Origin: an uncultured Umboniibacter sp.
Lineage (GTDB): Bacteria; Pseudomonadota; Gammaproteobacteria; Pseudomonadales; DSM-25080
DNA: 64,000 nt
Direction: 5' to 3'
Assembly (NCBI RefSeq): GCF_947497555.1
Contig: NZ_CANMGY010000005.1
Coordinates: 140,149-204,148 of the forward strand
How positions within the stretch are numbered: the first letter of the stretch is position 1; each line of letters starts with the position of its first letter. Below, piece after piece: positions 46,567 to 56,287 of the stretch. Under the pieces are notes generated by a model. That model was not told the origin of the DNA, searched no databases, and saw only the letters and a program-made list of their open reading frames with translations. The translations under genes and the position numbers were made by a program.

Positions 46567-47838
46567 ATGGATATCCTAGCCATCGCCGTTATCTGTATTG
46601 CGTCGTCAACGGTCTTTAGTGTACTAATCTGCCGAGCTTTTTATCAAAATCGTAATGCGACCGCAGATAGCTCCGATCACCAATCCTTCGCGAGCGTCAA
46701 ACAAAGTGCCCAAGAGCTTATACTAGACCAGCTTCCTGCTGCTATGTTTTGCGTCGATACACACGGATATATTCTATATAGCAACGAGATTGCTAAGAAG
46801 GTACTCCCTTCTATTCCTAAACTACCGGGGGAGATTAATTTCAACCGCTTAATCGATAAGGTCCTCGATGACTACAGCGATATAGACTTTAACAGGCTAA
46901 TTGCTCGTAAACGTTCATTAACCCATCCAAACGTCGGAAAGTTTCTTGAATTAGGATGGCTTGAAACTAAGATGAAAATTAGTGTTTTAGACAATCGACG
47001 TGGCGCCGTCATTGCGTTGACTAACGCCTCAGCGGAATTTGATTTACTCGCCCGAGAGAAATTCTTTACGCAGATGACAACGATTGAAACCCTCACTACC
47101 GGTATCGCCCACGAAATCAACAACCCGTTAATGGCTGTGACGACTACCTGCTCAACCTTGGCAAAGCGGTTAGATATTGAAAACCCAAAGGTTAACGAAG
47201 TATTACTGGCTCACGATATTAAACCTGACAACTTCGCGAGCGTTATCAATAGCCTAAAACTCAAGCCTATTACCGCAAATATTATTAGCGCCACCACGCG
47301 ATTATCAGACCTAGTCGCCAACATGTTAACTTTTGGCCGGTCATCATCAACACCCATCGAACCCACTGACGTTTGCCAACTTGTCAACTCTGCTGCTGCA
47401 GAATTCGGACTTGAGAGTAAGATCCAGGTTGAACTCATCCCCTGTACTAACTGTTTTGAACCTGTCTTGTGCAATCCCATTGAGATACGTCAGGTAGTTG
47501 ATAATATTTTAGGCAATGCGGGGGATGCCGCAGCGGGTGGCGATATTCCCCAGATAACCATCGTCCAGTCACAGGCCGATGGTTATCAGATTTTGACAAT
47601 TAGTAATAACGGTGAGCCGATTGACCCAAACGTGGCAGAGCAGGTCTTTGCCCCATTCTTCACCACAAAAGAGGCGGGGTCTGGATATGGATTGGGTTTA
47701 AGCCTTTGTTTTCACATCATCGAAAATCGCCACGGCGGCTCTATCCGTATAGGTCTTAATGATCGAGGTGAAACCGAAGTGACGATTGAGTTGCCCATCC
47801 GCCCCCTTGACAAGGCGCGAAGATATTCAGCGGACTAA
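46567..47838 (+). CDS. PAS-type sensor histidine kinase, orphan
   Basis: The protein has an N-terminal membrane helix (~3-25), a PAS-like domain (~50-150, LPAAMFCVDTHGYILYSNE), then a HisKA helix with the phospho-acceptor in GIAHEINNPL (His182 with this start). An HATPase domain follows with DNILGNAGDA, FFTTK and GSGYGLGLSLC. I prefer ATG 46567 because GGAG lies five bases upstream, against two for ATG 46564. No response regulator gene is in this window, so it is an orphan kinase. Signal and partner are unknown. Confidence 0.87.
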   Translation: MDILAIAVICIASSTVFSVLICRAFYQNRNATADSSDHQSFASVKQSAQELILDQLPAAMFCVDTHGYILYSNEIAKKVLPSIPKLPGEINFNRLIDKVLDDYSDIDFNRLIARKRSLTHPNVGKFLELGWLETKMKISVLDNRRGAVIALTNASAEFDLLAREKFFTQMTTIETLTTGIAHEINNPLMAVTTTCSTLAKRLDIENPKVNEVLLAHDIKPDNFASVINSLKLKPITANIISATTRLSDLVANMLTFGRSSSTPIEPTDVCQLVNSAAAEFGLESKIQVELIPCTNCFEPVLCNPIEIRQVVDNILGNAGDAAAGGDIPQITIVQSQADGYQILTISNNGEPIDPNVAEQVFAPFFTTKEAGSGYGLGLSLCFHIIENRHGGSIRIGLNDRGETEVTIELPIRPLDKARRYSAD

Positions 47839-47853
47839 GCCTCTAAACAGCGC

Positions 47854-48048
47854 TTAGGATTCAACTGGTGTGTAGACTATCCGCGGATAGCCATTTCCAT
47901 TAAAATGATAACCTTCACCACAGATTACGCACTGATGGTTCTTATCGTCAGTCACATCCCGCTCTAACTTAATCACCATCCCCTTTTCGCATTTGTCACA
48001 GAGGTAATTAATCTCCACCGGCTTGACTTCGCGACGTAATTCCGCCAT
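47854..48048 (-). CDS. small zinc-ribbon protein
   Basis: A 64-residue protein with two cysteine pairs, CDKC and CVIC, spaced 20 residues apart, which form a rubredoxin-like zinc ribbon. The rest is short and polar, with the family-like ending NGYPRIVYT. The function is unknown; comparable small ribbon proteins occur widely in gammaproteobacteria. It converges on the histidine kinase gene with a 15-base gap. Confidence 0.7.
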   Translation of the reverse strand: MAELRREVKPVEINYLCDKCEKGMVIKLERDVTDDKNHQCVICGEGYHFNGNGYPRIVYTPVES

Positions 48049-48090
48049 TTCATTCTCCTCACGTAACTAAAAGTAATTACGCTAATAGTC

Positions 48091-48111
48091 GCCTAATACG
48101 CCTCGTTAGGC
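48091..48111. repeat. GCCTAA/TTAGGC inverted repeat upstream of phhA
   Basis: Six-base perfect arms around a nine-base loop. The left part TCGCCTAAT is identical to that of the repeat at 3279-3306. Possible operator for phhA or a member of a dispersed palindrome. Confidence 0.4.
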
Positions 48112-48218
48112 AACATTCTAATAACGATTCATCTGTTGCTCCGTCATCGTTTGCTTTCCCTCAAGCTAATAGTTACACTTGAAACCAAAATAACAACGAT
48201 ATCTATAGGACATTCACG

Positions 48219-48989
48219 ATGAAGAATAGCGCCTACACTGCCATACCCGTTGATGAAAAGGGTTATGTACCCTACTCAAAGGAAGATGGTGAGACTTGGA
48301 AACACCTCTTCAACTGGCAGCAGCCGCTTGCGCAGCAACACGCCTGTACTTCGTATCTAACGGGAATGAAAACTTTAGGCCTTTCAGAAGATGGCCCCGC
48401 TCAGTTACCTGAAGTTAACAGTGTGTTATTGGCGAAAACTGGTTGGCAACTAGAACCGGTTGATGCCCTTATCAATTTCAAGCGCTTTTTTGGACTCCTT
48501 GCCGAGCAGAAATTCCCAGCCGCTACCTTCATGCGCCGTCCTGATCAGCTTGAATACCTGCCAGAACCTGATCTCTTCCATGAGGTTATGGGCCATTGTC
48601 CAATTCTCTGTAACCCCGAATTTTCCACATTTACGCACTGGATTGGCAAGCTCGGTGTTCAATGTAATCACGAACAACAGGTTGCGTTAGCAAGAATATA
48701 TTGGTTTACCATTGAATTTGGATTAATCCGTGAGGACGGCAACACCAAAATATTTGGTGGGGGTATTCTAAGTTCTCCAAAGGAGATAACTCATTCCTTA
48801 GACCTCTCGTTAGTCAGTCACCAGCCATTCGATATTGAAACGATTTTACGTACTCGTTATAGAATCGACACGCCTCAGCCTAACTATTTCGTTATGGATT
48901 CAACGGAGCAACTACTCGGGATACAGGACAAAAAGTTATTAACTCGAATCGATAACGCTATTTCTGACTTAAAATCAGCTGTGATATAA
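48219..48989 (+). CDS. phhA: phenylalanine 4-hydroxylase
   Basis: PhhA converts phenylalanine to tyrosine with tetrahydrobiopterin and oxygen. The 256 residues fit the bacterial monomeric form. The iron ligands are H121 and H126 in LFHEVMGHCP and E166 in YWFTIEFG. AGGA lies eight bases before the ATG. The MarR-family gene follows after 48 bases and may be its regulator or simply a neighbour. No pterin carbinolamine dehydratase (phhB) gene is near. Confidence 0.94.
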   Translation: MKNSAYTAIPVDEKGYVPYSKEDGETWKHLFNWQQPLAQQHACTSYLTGMKTLGLSEDGPAQLPEVNSVLLAKTGWQLEPVDALINFKRFFGLLAEQKFPAATFMRRPDQLEYLPEPDLFHEVMGHCPILCNPEFSTFTHWIGKLGVQCNHEQQVALARIYWFTIEFGLIREDGNTKIFGGGILSSPKEITHSLDLSLVSHQPFDIETILRTRYRIDTPQPNYFVMDSTEQLLGIQDKKLLTRIDNAISDLKSAVI

Positions 48990-49037
48990 CTGAGTCATAA
49001 CAATTAGATAAACTGCTCATCATCAAGGAATTCGAAC

Positions 49038-49478
49038 ATGGAACTGGCCCAATTTCTACCCTACCGCCTTTCAGTGCTATCGAATGTCGTCTCCAATGCG
49101 ATTTCGGAATACTATGCGGAGCGTTTCAATTTGAGCATTTCAGGATGGCGAGTCATCGCGCTCTTGGCACAGAAACCACGTTCAACGGCGGTTGACTTAG
49201 CGTCGACTACCCAGATGGATAAAGTGGCAATAAGCCGAGCTGTGGCCAGTCTTGTGCAGATGGGCTATATCGAGCGTGAGCCCTGTACGGTCGATCGAAG
49301 ACGGGCCTATCTCACACTCACTAACAAAGGCATCGAAATCTACAACGATATCGTGCCGGTCGCACAGTCTTACGAAGACAAACTGGTCTCAAGTCTCTCT
49401 GAAGCAAAACGAAAGCAACTCGACAATTTGCTTGCCGAGCTCCAATGTAATGCGAATACGCTGACCAAGGAGGCTTAA
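49038..49478 (+). CDS. MarR-family transcriptional regulator
   Basis: The 146 residues have the MarR layout: N-terminal dimerisation helices, a winged helix-turn-helix with STAVDLASTTQMDKVAISRAVASLVQMGYI (52-82), the wing with EREPCTVDRRRAYLTLTNKG, and a C-terminal helix. The DRR in the wing is family-typical. The ligand is unknown. AAGGA lies eight bases upstream of the ATG. It follows phhA on the same strand, which makes an aromatic-compound signal conceivable. It overlaps the convergent mechanosensitive channel gene by four bases. Confidence 0.88.
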   Translation: MELAQFLPYRLSVLSNVVSNAISEYYAERFNLSISGWRVIALLAQKPRSTAVDLASTTQMDKVAISRAVASLVQMGYIEREPCTVDRRRAYLTLTNKGIEIYNDIVPVAQSYEDKLVSSLSEAKRKQLDNLLAELQCNANTLTKEA

Positions 49479-50593
49479 CCCTCTGCGGAAGGCTCCATTT
49501 CTACTTTGAGTGTTTGTGTAGGGAAAGCAATTTCAGCGTTGTGTGACGCTACAATATTCATCACCTTAATTAACACATCTTCTTTGACCTCGTGATATGT
49601 CGCCCAGTCGGTGGTGCGGGTAAATGTATAAATAAAGAATTCTAATGCAGATGGGCCGAAGCTTAGTAAGTTAACCATTAGCGTTCGATTCTTATCAATC
49701 GCATCGTGATTGTTTAGCATCTCTCTAACCTCATCGATGATATTTTTTACCACCGCGGCGTCGTCATAACGAACGCCTATCGTTTCCTTAATTCGTCGGT
49801 TTAACATTCGCGACGGTGTTTCCACTGAAATTCTGGTAAAGGTAGAATTCGGTACATAGAGAGGACGCTGGTCAAAGGTTCGAATTCGCGTCACCCGCAC
49901 ACCGATTTCTTCAACCGTGCCCTCTATCTCCTGATCAGGCGAGCGAATCCACTCGCCGACAACGAAAGGGCGATCCATCCGAATCATAATGGAACCAGCG
50001 AAATTGGCGACCAGATCCTTCGCCGCTAAGCCTGCCACTAATCCACTGACAGAACCAAAAGCCAGCAGACTGGAAAGATTGAAGCCCAGCGTGTCTAAGG
50101 TGTAGAGAACTGCACAGCTTACGGCAAACAGACGAATTAGAGTCCGGAGTGAATCAGCAGTGCCTAAATCGACCCGTGCAGGATGAAATCTATCCGTGGA
50201 GATATTTAACTGCAATCTTCGTCCAAAGCGGAACATTACCCATGCATAAACCCAGGCGGCAGAGAGCTTTAATAAACTCACAACGCCTAGCGGATAGCCT
50301 CGATTAAAACCAAACTGTTCGATCTTTGCTAAGGAATAAAGCCCAGCAATAATCACCAGGAATGCCGACGGACGGCGCAGGGAGAACCATACGGCGTCCA
50401 AGATATCGCCACTTGGGTGTTTTTCGAGAAACTTAAAAATCTGGTCCACCACATACAGCAGAACGAGGGTAGCCGTAACGATCACCGCAACTTTCTGCCA
50501 AAACTCGGCGGGTGAGGCTGCTATTCGTTCGAACAATAGGCCAATATCGTACGCTTCAATGATTGGTGTGGGTGCTTCAGTCGATTCTTCCAT
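49475..50593 (-). CDS. MscS-family mechanosensitive ion channel
   Basis: The 372 residues have about four membrane helices in the first ~190 residues and then the MscS core: a pore helix with GSVSGLVAGLAAKDLVANFAGSIMI (~178-202) and the beta domain with DRPFVVGEWIRS and EEIGVRVTRIRTFDQRPLYVPNS. Such channels open on osmotic downshock and release small solutes. The extra N-terminal helices distinguish it from minimal MscS (286 aa). tpx is upstream, 14 bases away on the same strand. Confidence 0.9.
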   Translation of the reverse strand: MEESTEAPTPIIEAYDIGLLFERIAASPAEFWQKVAVIVTATLVLLYVVDQIFKFLEKHPSGDILDAVWFSLRRPSAFLVIIAGLYSLAKIEQFGFNRGYPLGVVSLLKLSAAWVYAWVMFRFGRRLQLNISTDRFHPARVDLGTADSLRTLIRLFAVSCAVLYTLDTLGFNLSSLLAFGSVSGLVAGLAAKDLVANFAGSIMIRMDRPFVVGEWIRSPDQEIEGTVEEIGVRVTRIRTFDQRPLYVPNSTFTRISVETPSRMLNRRIKETIGVRYDDAAVVKNIIDEVREMLNNHDAIDKNRTLMVNLLSFGPSALEFFIYTFTRTTDWATYHEVKEDVLIKVMNIVASHNAEIAFPTQTLKVEMEPSAEG

Positions 50594-50607
50594 TATTCTT
50601 GGGTTAC

Positions 50608-51105
50608 CTATTTAATTGCGCTAAGCGCCAGATCGTAATTAGGTTCAGAGCCCACTGACTCAACTAATTCAGTGTGAGTAACCAGTCCTTCTGGATTCAC
50701 TACCACAACCGCTCGAGCATATAGACCTCGCAACGGACCGTCAGTCATGGTTACGCCGAACGCATCACCAAAACTCGAACGAAAACCACTTGCGCTGACT
50801 ACATTTTCCAGCCCCTCTGCGCCACAAAATCGAGCAAATGCAAAGGGGAGATCCATTGCTACGCAAAGCACCCTAGCCGTCGAGAGTTCACTTGCTCTTT
50901 TATTGAATTCGCGAACTGACATTTGGCAGGTAGGTGTATCGATACTCGGGAAGATATTCAACACAATCGATTCACCACGGTAATCCGCTAGTCGGATATC
51001 TCCCAAGTCAACACCCGTTAAGGTGAAATCGGGAACGGCTGAGCCAGCAGTTGGAAGCTCGCCAATGGTATGAAACGCTGCATCACCTAATTTAACAATT
51101 GCCAT
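50608..51105 (-). CDS. tpx: thiol peroxidase Tpx
   Basis: Tpx is an atypical 2-Cys peroxiredoxin that reduces alkyl hydroperoxides with thioredoxin. The 165 residues match the family (168 in E. coli). The peroxidatic cysteine is C60 in DTPTCQMSVR and the resolving cysteine is C94 in RFCGAEG. No signal peptide is present in this protein, so it should act in the cytoplasm. It lies between the acylase gene and the mechanosensitive channel gene. Confidence 0.95.
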   Translation of the reverse strand: MAIVKLGDAAFHTIGELPTAGSAVPDFTLTGVDLGDIRLADYRGESIVLNIFPSIDTPTCQMSVREFNKRASELSTARVLCVAMDLPFAFARFCGAEGLENVVSASGFRSSFGDAFGVTMTDGPLRGLYARAVVVVNPEGLVTHTELVESVGSEPNYDLALSAIK

Positions 51106-51114
51106 CGTATTTCC

Positions 51115-53184
51115 TTAATAATAGGTTTTGGGAAGTATAATCTGTGTTGCTTGACGCTCAATCTCCGCGCGATCGATCAAAGCGGGTCTTAGTTGTCCGT
51201 TAATGAACATTGCCGTTTGATCTGTTCGGAACGGTGTTAATCTCGCAATACTTTGTCCATAAGGTGAAATGACTTCCGCCCGATATAACGCGCCATCACG
51301 CCATTCTACTATACCGTGAAGTCCATCTCCGGCAACAACTCTACGAAGTCCATAGGTCTCAAAATCATCGTGGTCCGCATGCATTGCTCTGAGAGTATCC
51401 GGAGCACCGCTAACTCCCCAGAAATTACCGCCATCAACTAAACGGTTTATCTGTCCCCAACGGGGGGTCAAGGTACCAAGCTTAGTTCGCAAAAGATCGT
51501 TACAGAAAGCCAACTGCTCCACGAATGGAGTCTTAATAACACCGACTTGACTATCCACAGCTTCGAGCAGACAAACACCCAGCGCTGCACCTCGGTTCGC
51601 TTGATCTGCGCTGAAGTCCCAGGCTTTCAACACCTCCGAAGCCTCCAACAAGTACTCGGGAAGGCCCTCTTCTAACCCCGAGCGAAGATAGCTGACCTGC
51701 AGAGATTCCGGACTGAATTTTACGTCGTACTTAGCAGTAACGAGCTCATCAAAACTCAGCGTTTGATTACCACCTAATAGCTCATGTGCCCGTAGAGCAC
51801 GGTTATTAATTTGCTGTTCATAATCGAGCGCTTGAACCACAGTGAGCGAGTCGTTTAGCTGACTTACCGCCCAGGGAGTTTGGTTGGTGGCCACTAAGAC
51901 CCCTGAATTTGGGTTCGAAAGCTCGGGAACCGAGTCTGCAGGCAGATACTCCGTCCACAATTCACCTGCGCTGCGATTCGGCATTAGTGCATTATGACGG
52001 TAGTGAATATCTCCCGTTGCATCGGCAGCGATGAAGGCAAAACTCGATAGATGATTCTCAGCAAAAATACTGCGCCATTGAGCCACCGAATCGGCCTGAG
52101 AAAGCTGGTACCACTGATCAATCTGACGATATTCTCCAGCGCCGGCATAGCGAAGCTGAAAATAACGACCGCCCTGCTCTAGCACAGGCCGCCCTTCACC
52201 ATCACGATAGCAGCTCAAAGGTAAAGGAACTCGTAGGGCTCTATAAATCTTGAATCCAACGGCGCAACCGTAGCTTTCAACCTCAGACTGTGGCAGTTCA
52301 AACACATCCAACAGATTCGGTTTGTTAACGGTAACTCCCCAACCCAACTTGTTATTAAAGCCGATAAATGGCACTGGGCTTCCAGGGAAGAAACCTCCAT
52401 AGAACTGCCAGCCCGTGGCGCTTTCGATGTGTGCCTCGTACCACGCCAATGGGCCTCGGAGTGGTTGGTGTGAGTTCCACAATAGCAGCGTGGAGTTGGT
52501 TTCGGTTCGCTGCGGAGCAATCGCTATGGCATTTGAGCCGATGGGTAAATGATGCTGTTGTAATTGGGCCACGCCACTGGCGTTTGTCTGCGCAGCTATT
52601 TTCGTTTTTAACTGCTCATCGAACCCATAGAAAAATAAGTGCTGGAGATGAAATCCTGCCAGAAGATCACGGCGAGTAATGGGGTAAAGCTCAGGAGTAG
52701 CGCGTTTTACATCGGTGCCGGCATAGGCATTAACACCATCGACATAGGCCTGCAATAGTGCCAGCGTCTCAACGGGCAACTGTGACTCAACATAACCCGA
52801 TTCTAATGGCTCCCAAACGCCTAACAGACGAATTAGGTAATCAGCGGTTAAGCCCTCCGAACCGTTAAATTCCGCGGATTGACCGCGATACATAATAATC
52901 GCTTCCTCGATATCCTCAAGCCGATCTTGAGCTTGCGCATAGCCTAGGCCAAACGATACATCGAAATCATTCGCACCGTATATATGTGGCACCCCAACAC
53001 CATCACGAATAATCTCAACATCGTACTGCTGTGCTTTCGCGCGAAATACTTGCGGCTGAAAATCCTGACTACCCACAAAGAAAAGAAATTGTTCTGTCGC
53101 GAGCAACAACACAAAGAGGCCGCCCAAAATTTTGGCGACCCATAAACCTTTGGAAGGTTTAGTTTTTAGAGCTTTAGCGTCCAT
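51115..53184 (-). CDS. penicillin acylase family protein
   Basis: This 689-residue protein belongs to the Ntn-hydrolase penicillin acylase family, which also includes AHL acylases. The N-terminus has a membrane helix or uncleaved signal (~15-38), then the alpha-chain motif [13 protein letters not shown] and [12 protein letters not shown]. The beta-chain nucleophile is the serine in [12 protein letters not shown] (~residue 215), followed by NSHQPL. The natural substrate cannot be read from sequence. ATG 53184 is preferred to an in-frame TTG one codon upstream. It overlaps the AIM24 gene by 11 bases. Confidence 0.85.
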   Translation of the reverse strand: MDAKALKTKPSKGLWVAKILGGLFVLLLATEQFLFFVGSQDFQPQVFRAKAQQYDVEIIRDGVGVPHIYGANDFDVSFGLGYAQAQDRLEDIEEAIIMYRGQSAEFNGSEGLTADYLIRLLGVWEPLESGYVESQLPVETLALLQAYVDGVNAYAGTDVKRATPELYPITRRDLLAGFHLQHLFFYGFDEQLKTKIAAQTNASGVAQLQQHHLPIGSNAIAIAPQRTETNSTLLLWNSHQPLRGPLAWYEAHIESATGWQFYGGFFPGSPVPFIGFNNKLGWGVTVNKPNLLDVFELPQSEVESYGCAVGFKIYRALRVPLPLSCYRDGEGRPVLEQGGRYFQLRYAGAGEYRQIDQWYQLSQADSVAQWRSIFAENHLSSFAFIAADATGDIHYRHNALMPNRSAGELWTEYLPADSVPELSNPNSGVLVATNQTPWAVSQLNDSLTVVQALDYEQQINNRALRAHELLGGNQTLSFDELVTAKYDVKFSPESLQVSYLRSGLEEGLPEYLLEASEVLKAWDFSADQANRGAALGVCLLEAVDSQVGVIKTPFVEQLAFCNDLLRTKLGTLTPRWGQINRLVDGGNFWGVSGAPDTLRAMHADHDDFETYGLRRVVAGDGLHGIVEWRDGALYRAEVISPYGQSIARLTPFRTDQTAMFINGQLRPALIDRAEIERQATQIILPKTYY

Positions 53185-53965
53185 CAAGTAAACGCCCTAA
53201 GCCACCTAGAACAGAACCTTCACCTTGGTCTCGACCACCGTGTGAACTTGCCGCCGATAAGACTCGATTAGCTAAACGTGAGAAGGGTAGACTCTGCAAC
53301 CATACCGTCCCATGACCGGATAACGTTGCTAAGGCAATTCCTTCACCGCCAAACATCATTGTCTTAAGACCACCTGCTAGTTTGATGTCATAGTCAATCC
53401 CTTGAGTAAAGGCAACTAAGCAGCCGGTATCAACACGTAACGTTTCACCGTGAAGTTCTTTTTTAACAACCGTACCACCGGCGTGGAGGCAAGTAATTCC
53501 GTCACCCGAGAGTTTTTGTAGGATGAAACCTTCCCCGCCGAACAAGCCCGAACCGATCTTTCGGTTAAAGGCGATATCGATCTTAGTTCCCAGCGCGGCG
53601 CACAAAAATGCGTCCTTTTGACAGGTCACCTGCTCACCATATTCGGCAAGATCGAGAGCAATAATTGAACCCGGGAATGGAGCTCCAAAAGCAATCGTTG
53701 CCGGTTTAGAAGCCTGATTAGTGAAATGAGTAGTGAACAGAGATTCACCAGTTAACAGGCGCTTCCCCGCATTAAATAGCGATCCCATCATAGTCTGGTT
53801 GGGTTCCGAGCCGTCACCCATCCGCGTGTTAAACTCGATGCCCGCCTCCATGTAATTCATGGCGCCAGCTTCGGCCACAACCGTCTCAGAAGGATCTAAG
53901 GTAACTTCTACTATCTGCAGATCATGACCGTGGATTTCGACATCTAGCTCGTGACAATGTTTCAT
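53174..53965 (-). CDS. AIM24/TIGR00266 family protein
   Basis: The 263 residues show the AIM24 family pattern: [18 protein letters not shown], the long beta-rich middle with [13 protein letters not shown], and the C-terminal [23 protein letters not shown]. The fold is a beta-helix-like bundle; the bacterial function is not settled. It contains no signal peptide. Its 3' end overlaps the start of the acylase gene, so the two are likely co-translated, but the functional link is unknown. Confidence 0.82.
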   Translation of the reverse strand: MKHCHELDVEIHGHDLQIVEVTLDPSETVVAEAGAMNYMEAGIEFNTRMGDGSEPNQTMMGSLFNAGKRLLTGESLFTTHFTNQASKPATIAFGAPFPGSIIALDLAEYGEQVTCQKDAFLCAALGTKIDIAFNRKIGSGLFGGEGFILQKLSGDGITCLHAGGTVVKKELHGETLRVDTGCLVAFTQGIDYDIKLAGGLKTMMFGGEGIALATLSGHGTVWLQSLPFSRLANRVLSAASSHGGRDQGEGSVLGGLGRLLDGR

Positions 53966-54017
53966 CTTAAATCCCTCTTTAGTATGAGGACAGATTAACG
54001 GAATCTAAGATGATTGA

Positions 54018-54455
54018 CTAGTCGCGAGTCTCCTCGCTGAGTACCCAAGACTGGGTTCGGTAAAAGAAGCCAACATAACCTCGAACCATAAGCTTTTTAC
54101 CTTCGCGCCAGATTACACAGTCGTAAGTCTCACCATTTTCTGGATCTAAAATTACGCCATCAGCCCAATGGTCACCATCGAAACTCAGCCCTTCGATAAT
54201 CGTCAAGCCAATCACCGGTTGATTCTGCTTTTCTCCCGTACACTTCTCACAGATGGGATCCGGCACTTCAGGATTGGTGAGTTCAACGATACGGCCGTAG
54301 AGTAGATCTCCTTCCATATAGAGTTCGACAGTAGATTTGATTTCACCGGATGAATCGTCAACGGTATTCCAATAACCAATCGGTGACTCTTCAGCGTACG
54401 ACATGGTCGCCACTAATAACCAACTAATAGCAATTAAACGCGCGAAAATCTTCAT
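54018..54455 (-). CDS. DUF2147 exported protein
   Basis: This 145-residue protein begins with a signal peptide (MKIFARLIAISWLLVATMSYA) and has the DUF2147 core: PIGYWNTVDDSSGEIKSTVELY, LYGRIVEL, CEKCTGEK (cysteine pair), the LIGLTIIEGL-like stretch, and ETYDCVIWREGKKLMVRGY. The family is probably periplasmic and forms a small beta barrel; function unknown. It is transcribed after miaE with a 23-base gap. Confidence 0.85.
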   Translation of the reverse strand: MKIFARLIAISWLLVATMSYAEESPIGYWNTVDDSSGEIKSTVELYMEGDLLYGRIVELTNPEVPDPICEKCTGEKQNQPVIGLTIIEGLSFDGDHWADGVILDPENGETYDCVIWREGKKLMVRGYVGFFYRTQSWVLSEETRD

Positions 54456-54478
54456 CAGTTACTCCAAGAGAGTTAATG

Positions 54479-55117
54479 TTAGCTTGAGCCTGTTTTAAAT
54501 AGTTCGTCGCTTGGTAATCCCGAGTGAAAGCGGAATTCTTCATCGCGACTGATTATTAGCTTAGCCTCTAATTCACGAAAGTACGAAACTCGTTGATCAA
54601 TGGGCTCACCCGCGAGGGTTTCGGCTAATTCGATGTAATCCATGAAATGACGACTTTCCGAGCGCAGCAACGAGGTATAGAACTGCCCTAATTCGGTGTC
54701 GAGGAATGGCGCTAGCTTGGCGAAGCGTTCACAACTACGGCACTCGATAAATGCGCCAATAATCAGCGTATCGATAAGCCTCGCAGGTTCTTCTTTACGC
54801 ACTGAAGCCATCATCTTCGCGGCGTAACGACTAGCACTCACATACTCATACGCAACCGAGCGCTTTTTCATGATCGACATTACCTGCTCGAAATGCCGTA
54901 ACTCTTCGCGCGCAAGTCGCGACATTTTGTAAAGCAGATCACTGTGCTCGATATAGCGAAAAATGAGATGAAGCGCGGTCTTTGCAGCTTTCTTTTCGCA
55001 GTTAGCGTGGTCAATTAGCATAATATCTTGGTTGTTTAAAGCTACCGAAACCCACTCGTCAGGTGTTTCACAACCTAAAAAAGCCTTAATAGGCGTTAAA
55101 TCAACGTCTTTTGACAC
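54479..55117 (-). CDS. miaE: tRNA ms2io6A hydroxylase MiaE
   Basis: MiaE hydroxylates ms2i6A37 of tRNA to ms2io6A with a non-haem di-iron centre. The 212 residues contain LIDHANCEKKAAKTAL (iron ligand E and H), EELRHFEQV (E-x-x-H) and LLRSESRHFMDYIEL (E, E-x-x-H), consistent with a ferritin-like fold. Length fits the long Pseudomonas type rather than the Salmonella one, as far as I recall. It is divergent from the Tus-like gene across a 118-base gap; a TATAAT on the minus strand at 55157-55152 is a plausible -10. Confidence 0.92.
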   Translation of the reverse strand: MSKDVDLTPIKAFLGCETPDEWVSVALNNQDIMLIDHANCEKKAAKTALHLIFRYIEHSDLLYKMSRLAREELRHFEQVMSIMKKRSVAYEYVSASRYAAKMMASVRKEEPARLIDTLIIGAFIECRSCERFAKLAPFLDTELGQFYTSLLRSESRHFMDYIELAETLAGEPIDQRVSYFRELEAKLIISRDEEFRFHSGLPSDELFKTGSS

Positions 55118-55235
55118 AAACTGCTCCAGTCATCTGTTTCCGAATGGGGCTATTATATCGCCCGTTAACTAGATTGCGAGCGCGGGTTCCGCCTACCCCT
55201 TGCGTCATCAACCTCGCGCCACGTAGACTAAGAAA

Positions 55236-56063
55236 ATGACCGAGACCTTTAACCCAAGCAAACTCATCAGCGCTTTCGACCAGCTTGCCTCGCAAAGCAC
55301 GGCGATTGTTAAGCAACTATCACCCGAAAGTTGTTGGCAGCAAGACGAACCCTATCTCTGTAGTTTAGCTTCTAGTTTAAGCGATTATTTCTATCGCGAC
55401 GGCGACGACGGACGCGCAACGAGTCAGTGTTGCGGGGTGATATGTGGTGCTAATAACGCCGAGATCGTGGCGCTAAACGAGTCCAAAGACCGTTTTAAGG
55501 CACTCATTGCGAACTATCGTGCGCAATATCCAAAAGAAACAAGGTCCTGGCAGCGATCCATTTTTGCCACCCACTCTGATGCTCGCCAATCCCTCGCCGA
55601 TTCGGCCCACGGTCGGTTAAATCTGAAAGCCTGTTGGCGCCGCGTTCGCGTCATTGACCAGCCGGTGAAGAGCGTTAGTTACGCTTGGTACAAGAACGGG
55701 CGTTCCATTAAACGGGTGGATTACCAACAGGTAGTTGATCGCCTTGAAAGACTTGATCGTCAGGGTGTAGATATCCAGCAGGCGTGGAGCACCTTAGCGG
55801 GAATTAGCTCAACCACAGAACTCTGCATCGTGCAGAAACAGGCACCGCTGATACGCGCTAACGTTCGCCTCGGTAACGGCGAGATGACCGCCTTCAACTG
55901 CTCTACCCCCATTTTTTTAACGGCGCAAGATTTCCTTCCCTTGATTAAACCACTTCCGGCCTCCGACGAAAAAACACCACGAAAATCTCGCAGTGATCAA
56001 CGCATTGACAGTGTGCCGCTCATTCCAATGCTTCGAGTCCATCGCTATTTAGCTGCCAAATAG
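55236..56063 (+). CDS. tus: Tus-like replication terminus site-binding protein
   Basis: Tus binds Ter sites and blocks replication forks from one side. The 275 residues align over the C-terminal half with E. coli Tus (309 aa): SYAWYKNGRSIKRVDYQQVVDRLERL matches its W-A-N-K-x-I-I-K-N region, IRANVRLGNGEM...CSTPIFLTA matches RVWYKGDQK...CPTPLIALI, and IPMLRVHRYLAAK matches IPRLHLYVAD at the end. The N-terminal 120 residues are poorly conserved. No good Ter match lies in its own 118-base upstream gap. Function as a fork barrier is inferred from family only. Confidence 0.75.
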   Translation: MTETFNPSKLISAFDQLASQSTAIVKQLSPESCWQQDEPYLCSLASSLSDYFYRDGDDGRATSQCCGVICGANNAEIVALNESKDRFKALIANYRAQYPKETRSWQRSIFATHSDARQSLADSAHGRLNLKACWRRVRVIDQPVKSVSYAWYKNGRSIKRVDYQQVVDRLERLDRQGVDIQQAWSTLAGISSTTELCIVQKQAPLIRANVRLGNGEMTAFNCSTPIFLTAQDFLPLIKPLPASDEKTPRKSRSDQRIDSVPLIPMLRVHRYLAAK

Positions 56064-56191
56064 ACGCTTTGTCCCGCTAAGTAGAAGTTTTATCCCGCTT
56101 ATAATCGCTGTGAATAGTGCAGGAATCCCCCATCAGTTCTATGATTATTAACAATTACTAAGCAACCTAGCTATTTAACGCCCTAGGCCGC

Positions 56192-56220
56192 TTAACTTAA
56201 GGCGCAGAATTCATTAGAAT
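56192..56220 (+). promoter_or_regulatory. probable acnB promoter
   Basis: TTAACT (56192-56197) and TAGAAT (56215-56220) are spaced by 17 bases, which puts a start near 56227 and a leader of about 60 bases before the GTG at 56288. A further TATAAT at 56100-56105 lies nearer tus but has no fitting -35. The rest of the 224-base gap shows no gene. Confidence 0.45.
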
Positions 56221-56287
56221 AGCGCCACTAAAAATTAGACTAACAACGAGGCCATTGGGGTTTCGTTTCACTTTAGAGGAATTAGTC

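Noticed and set aside
55160..55170. GTTAACTA between miaE and tus as a Ter site
   Set aside because: It lacks two bases of the core (GTTGTAACTA) and the flanks do not match.
56255..56287. ATG start for acnB 11 codons upstream
   Set aside because: The GTG at 56288 has a strong ribosome site and gives exactly the E. coli protein length and N-terminus.
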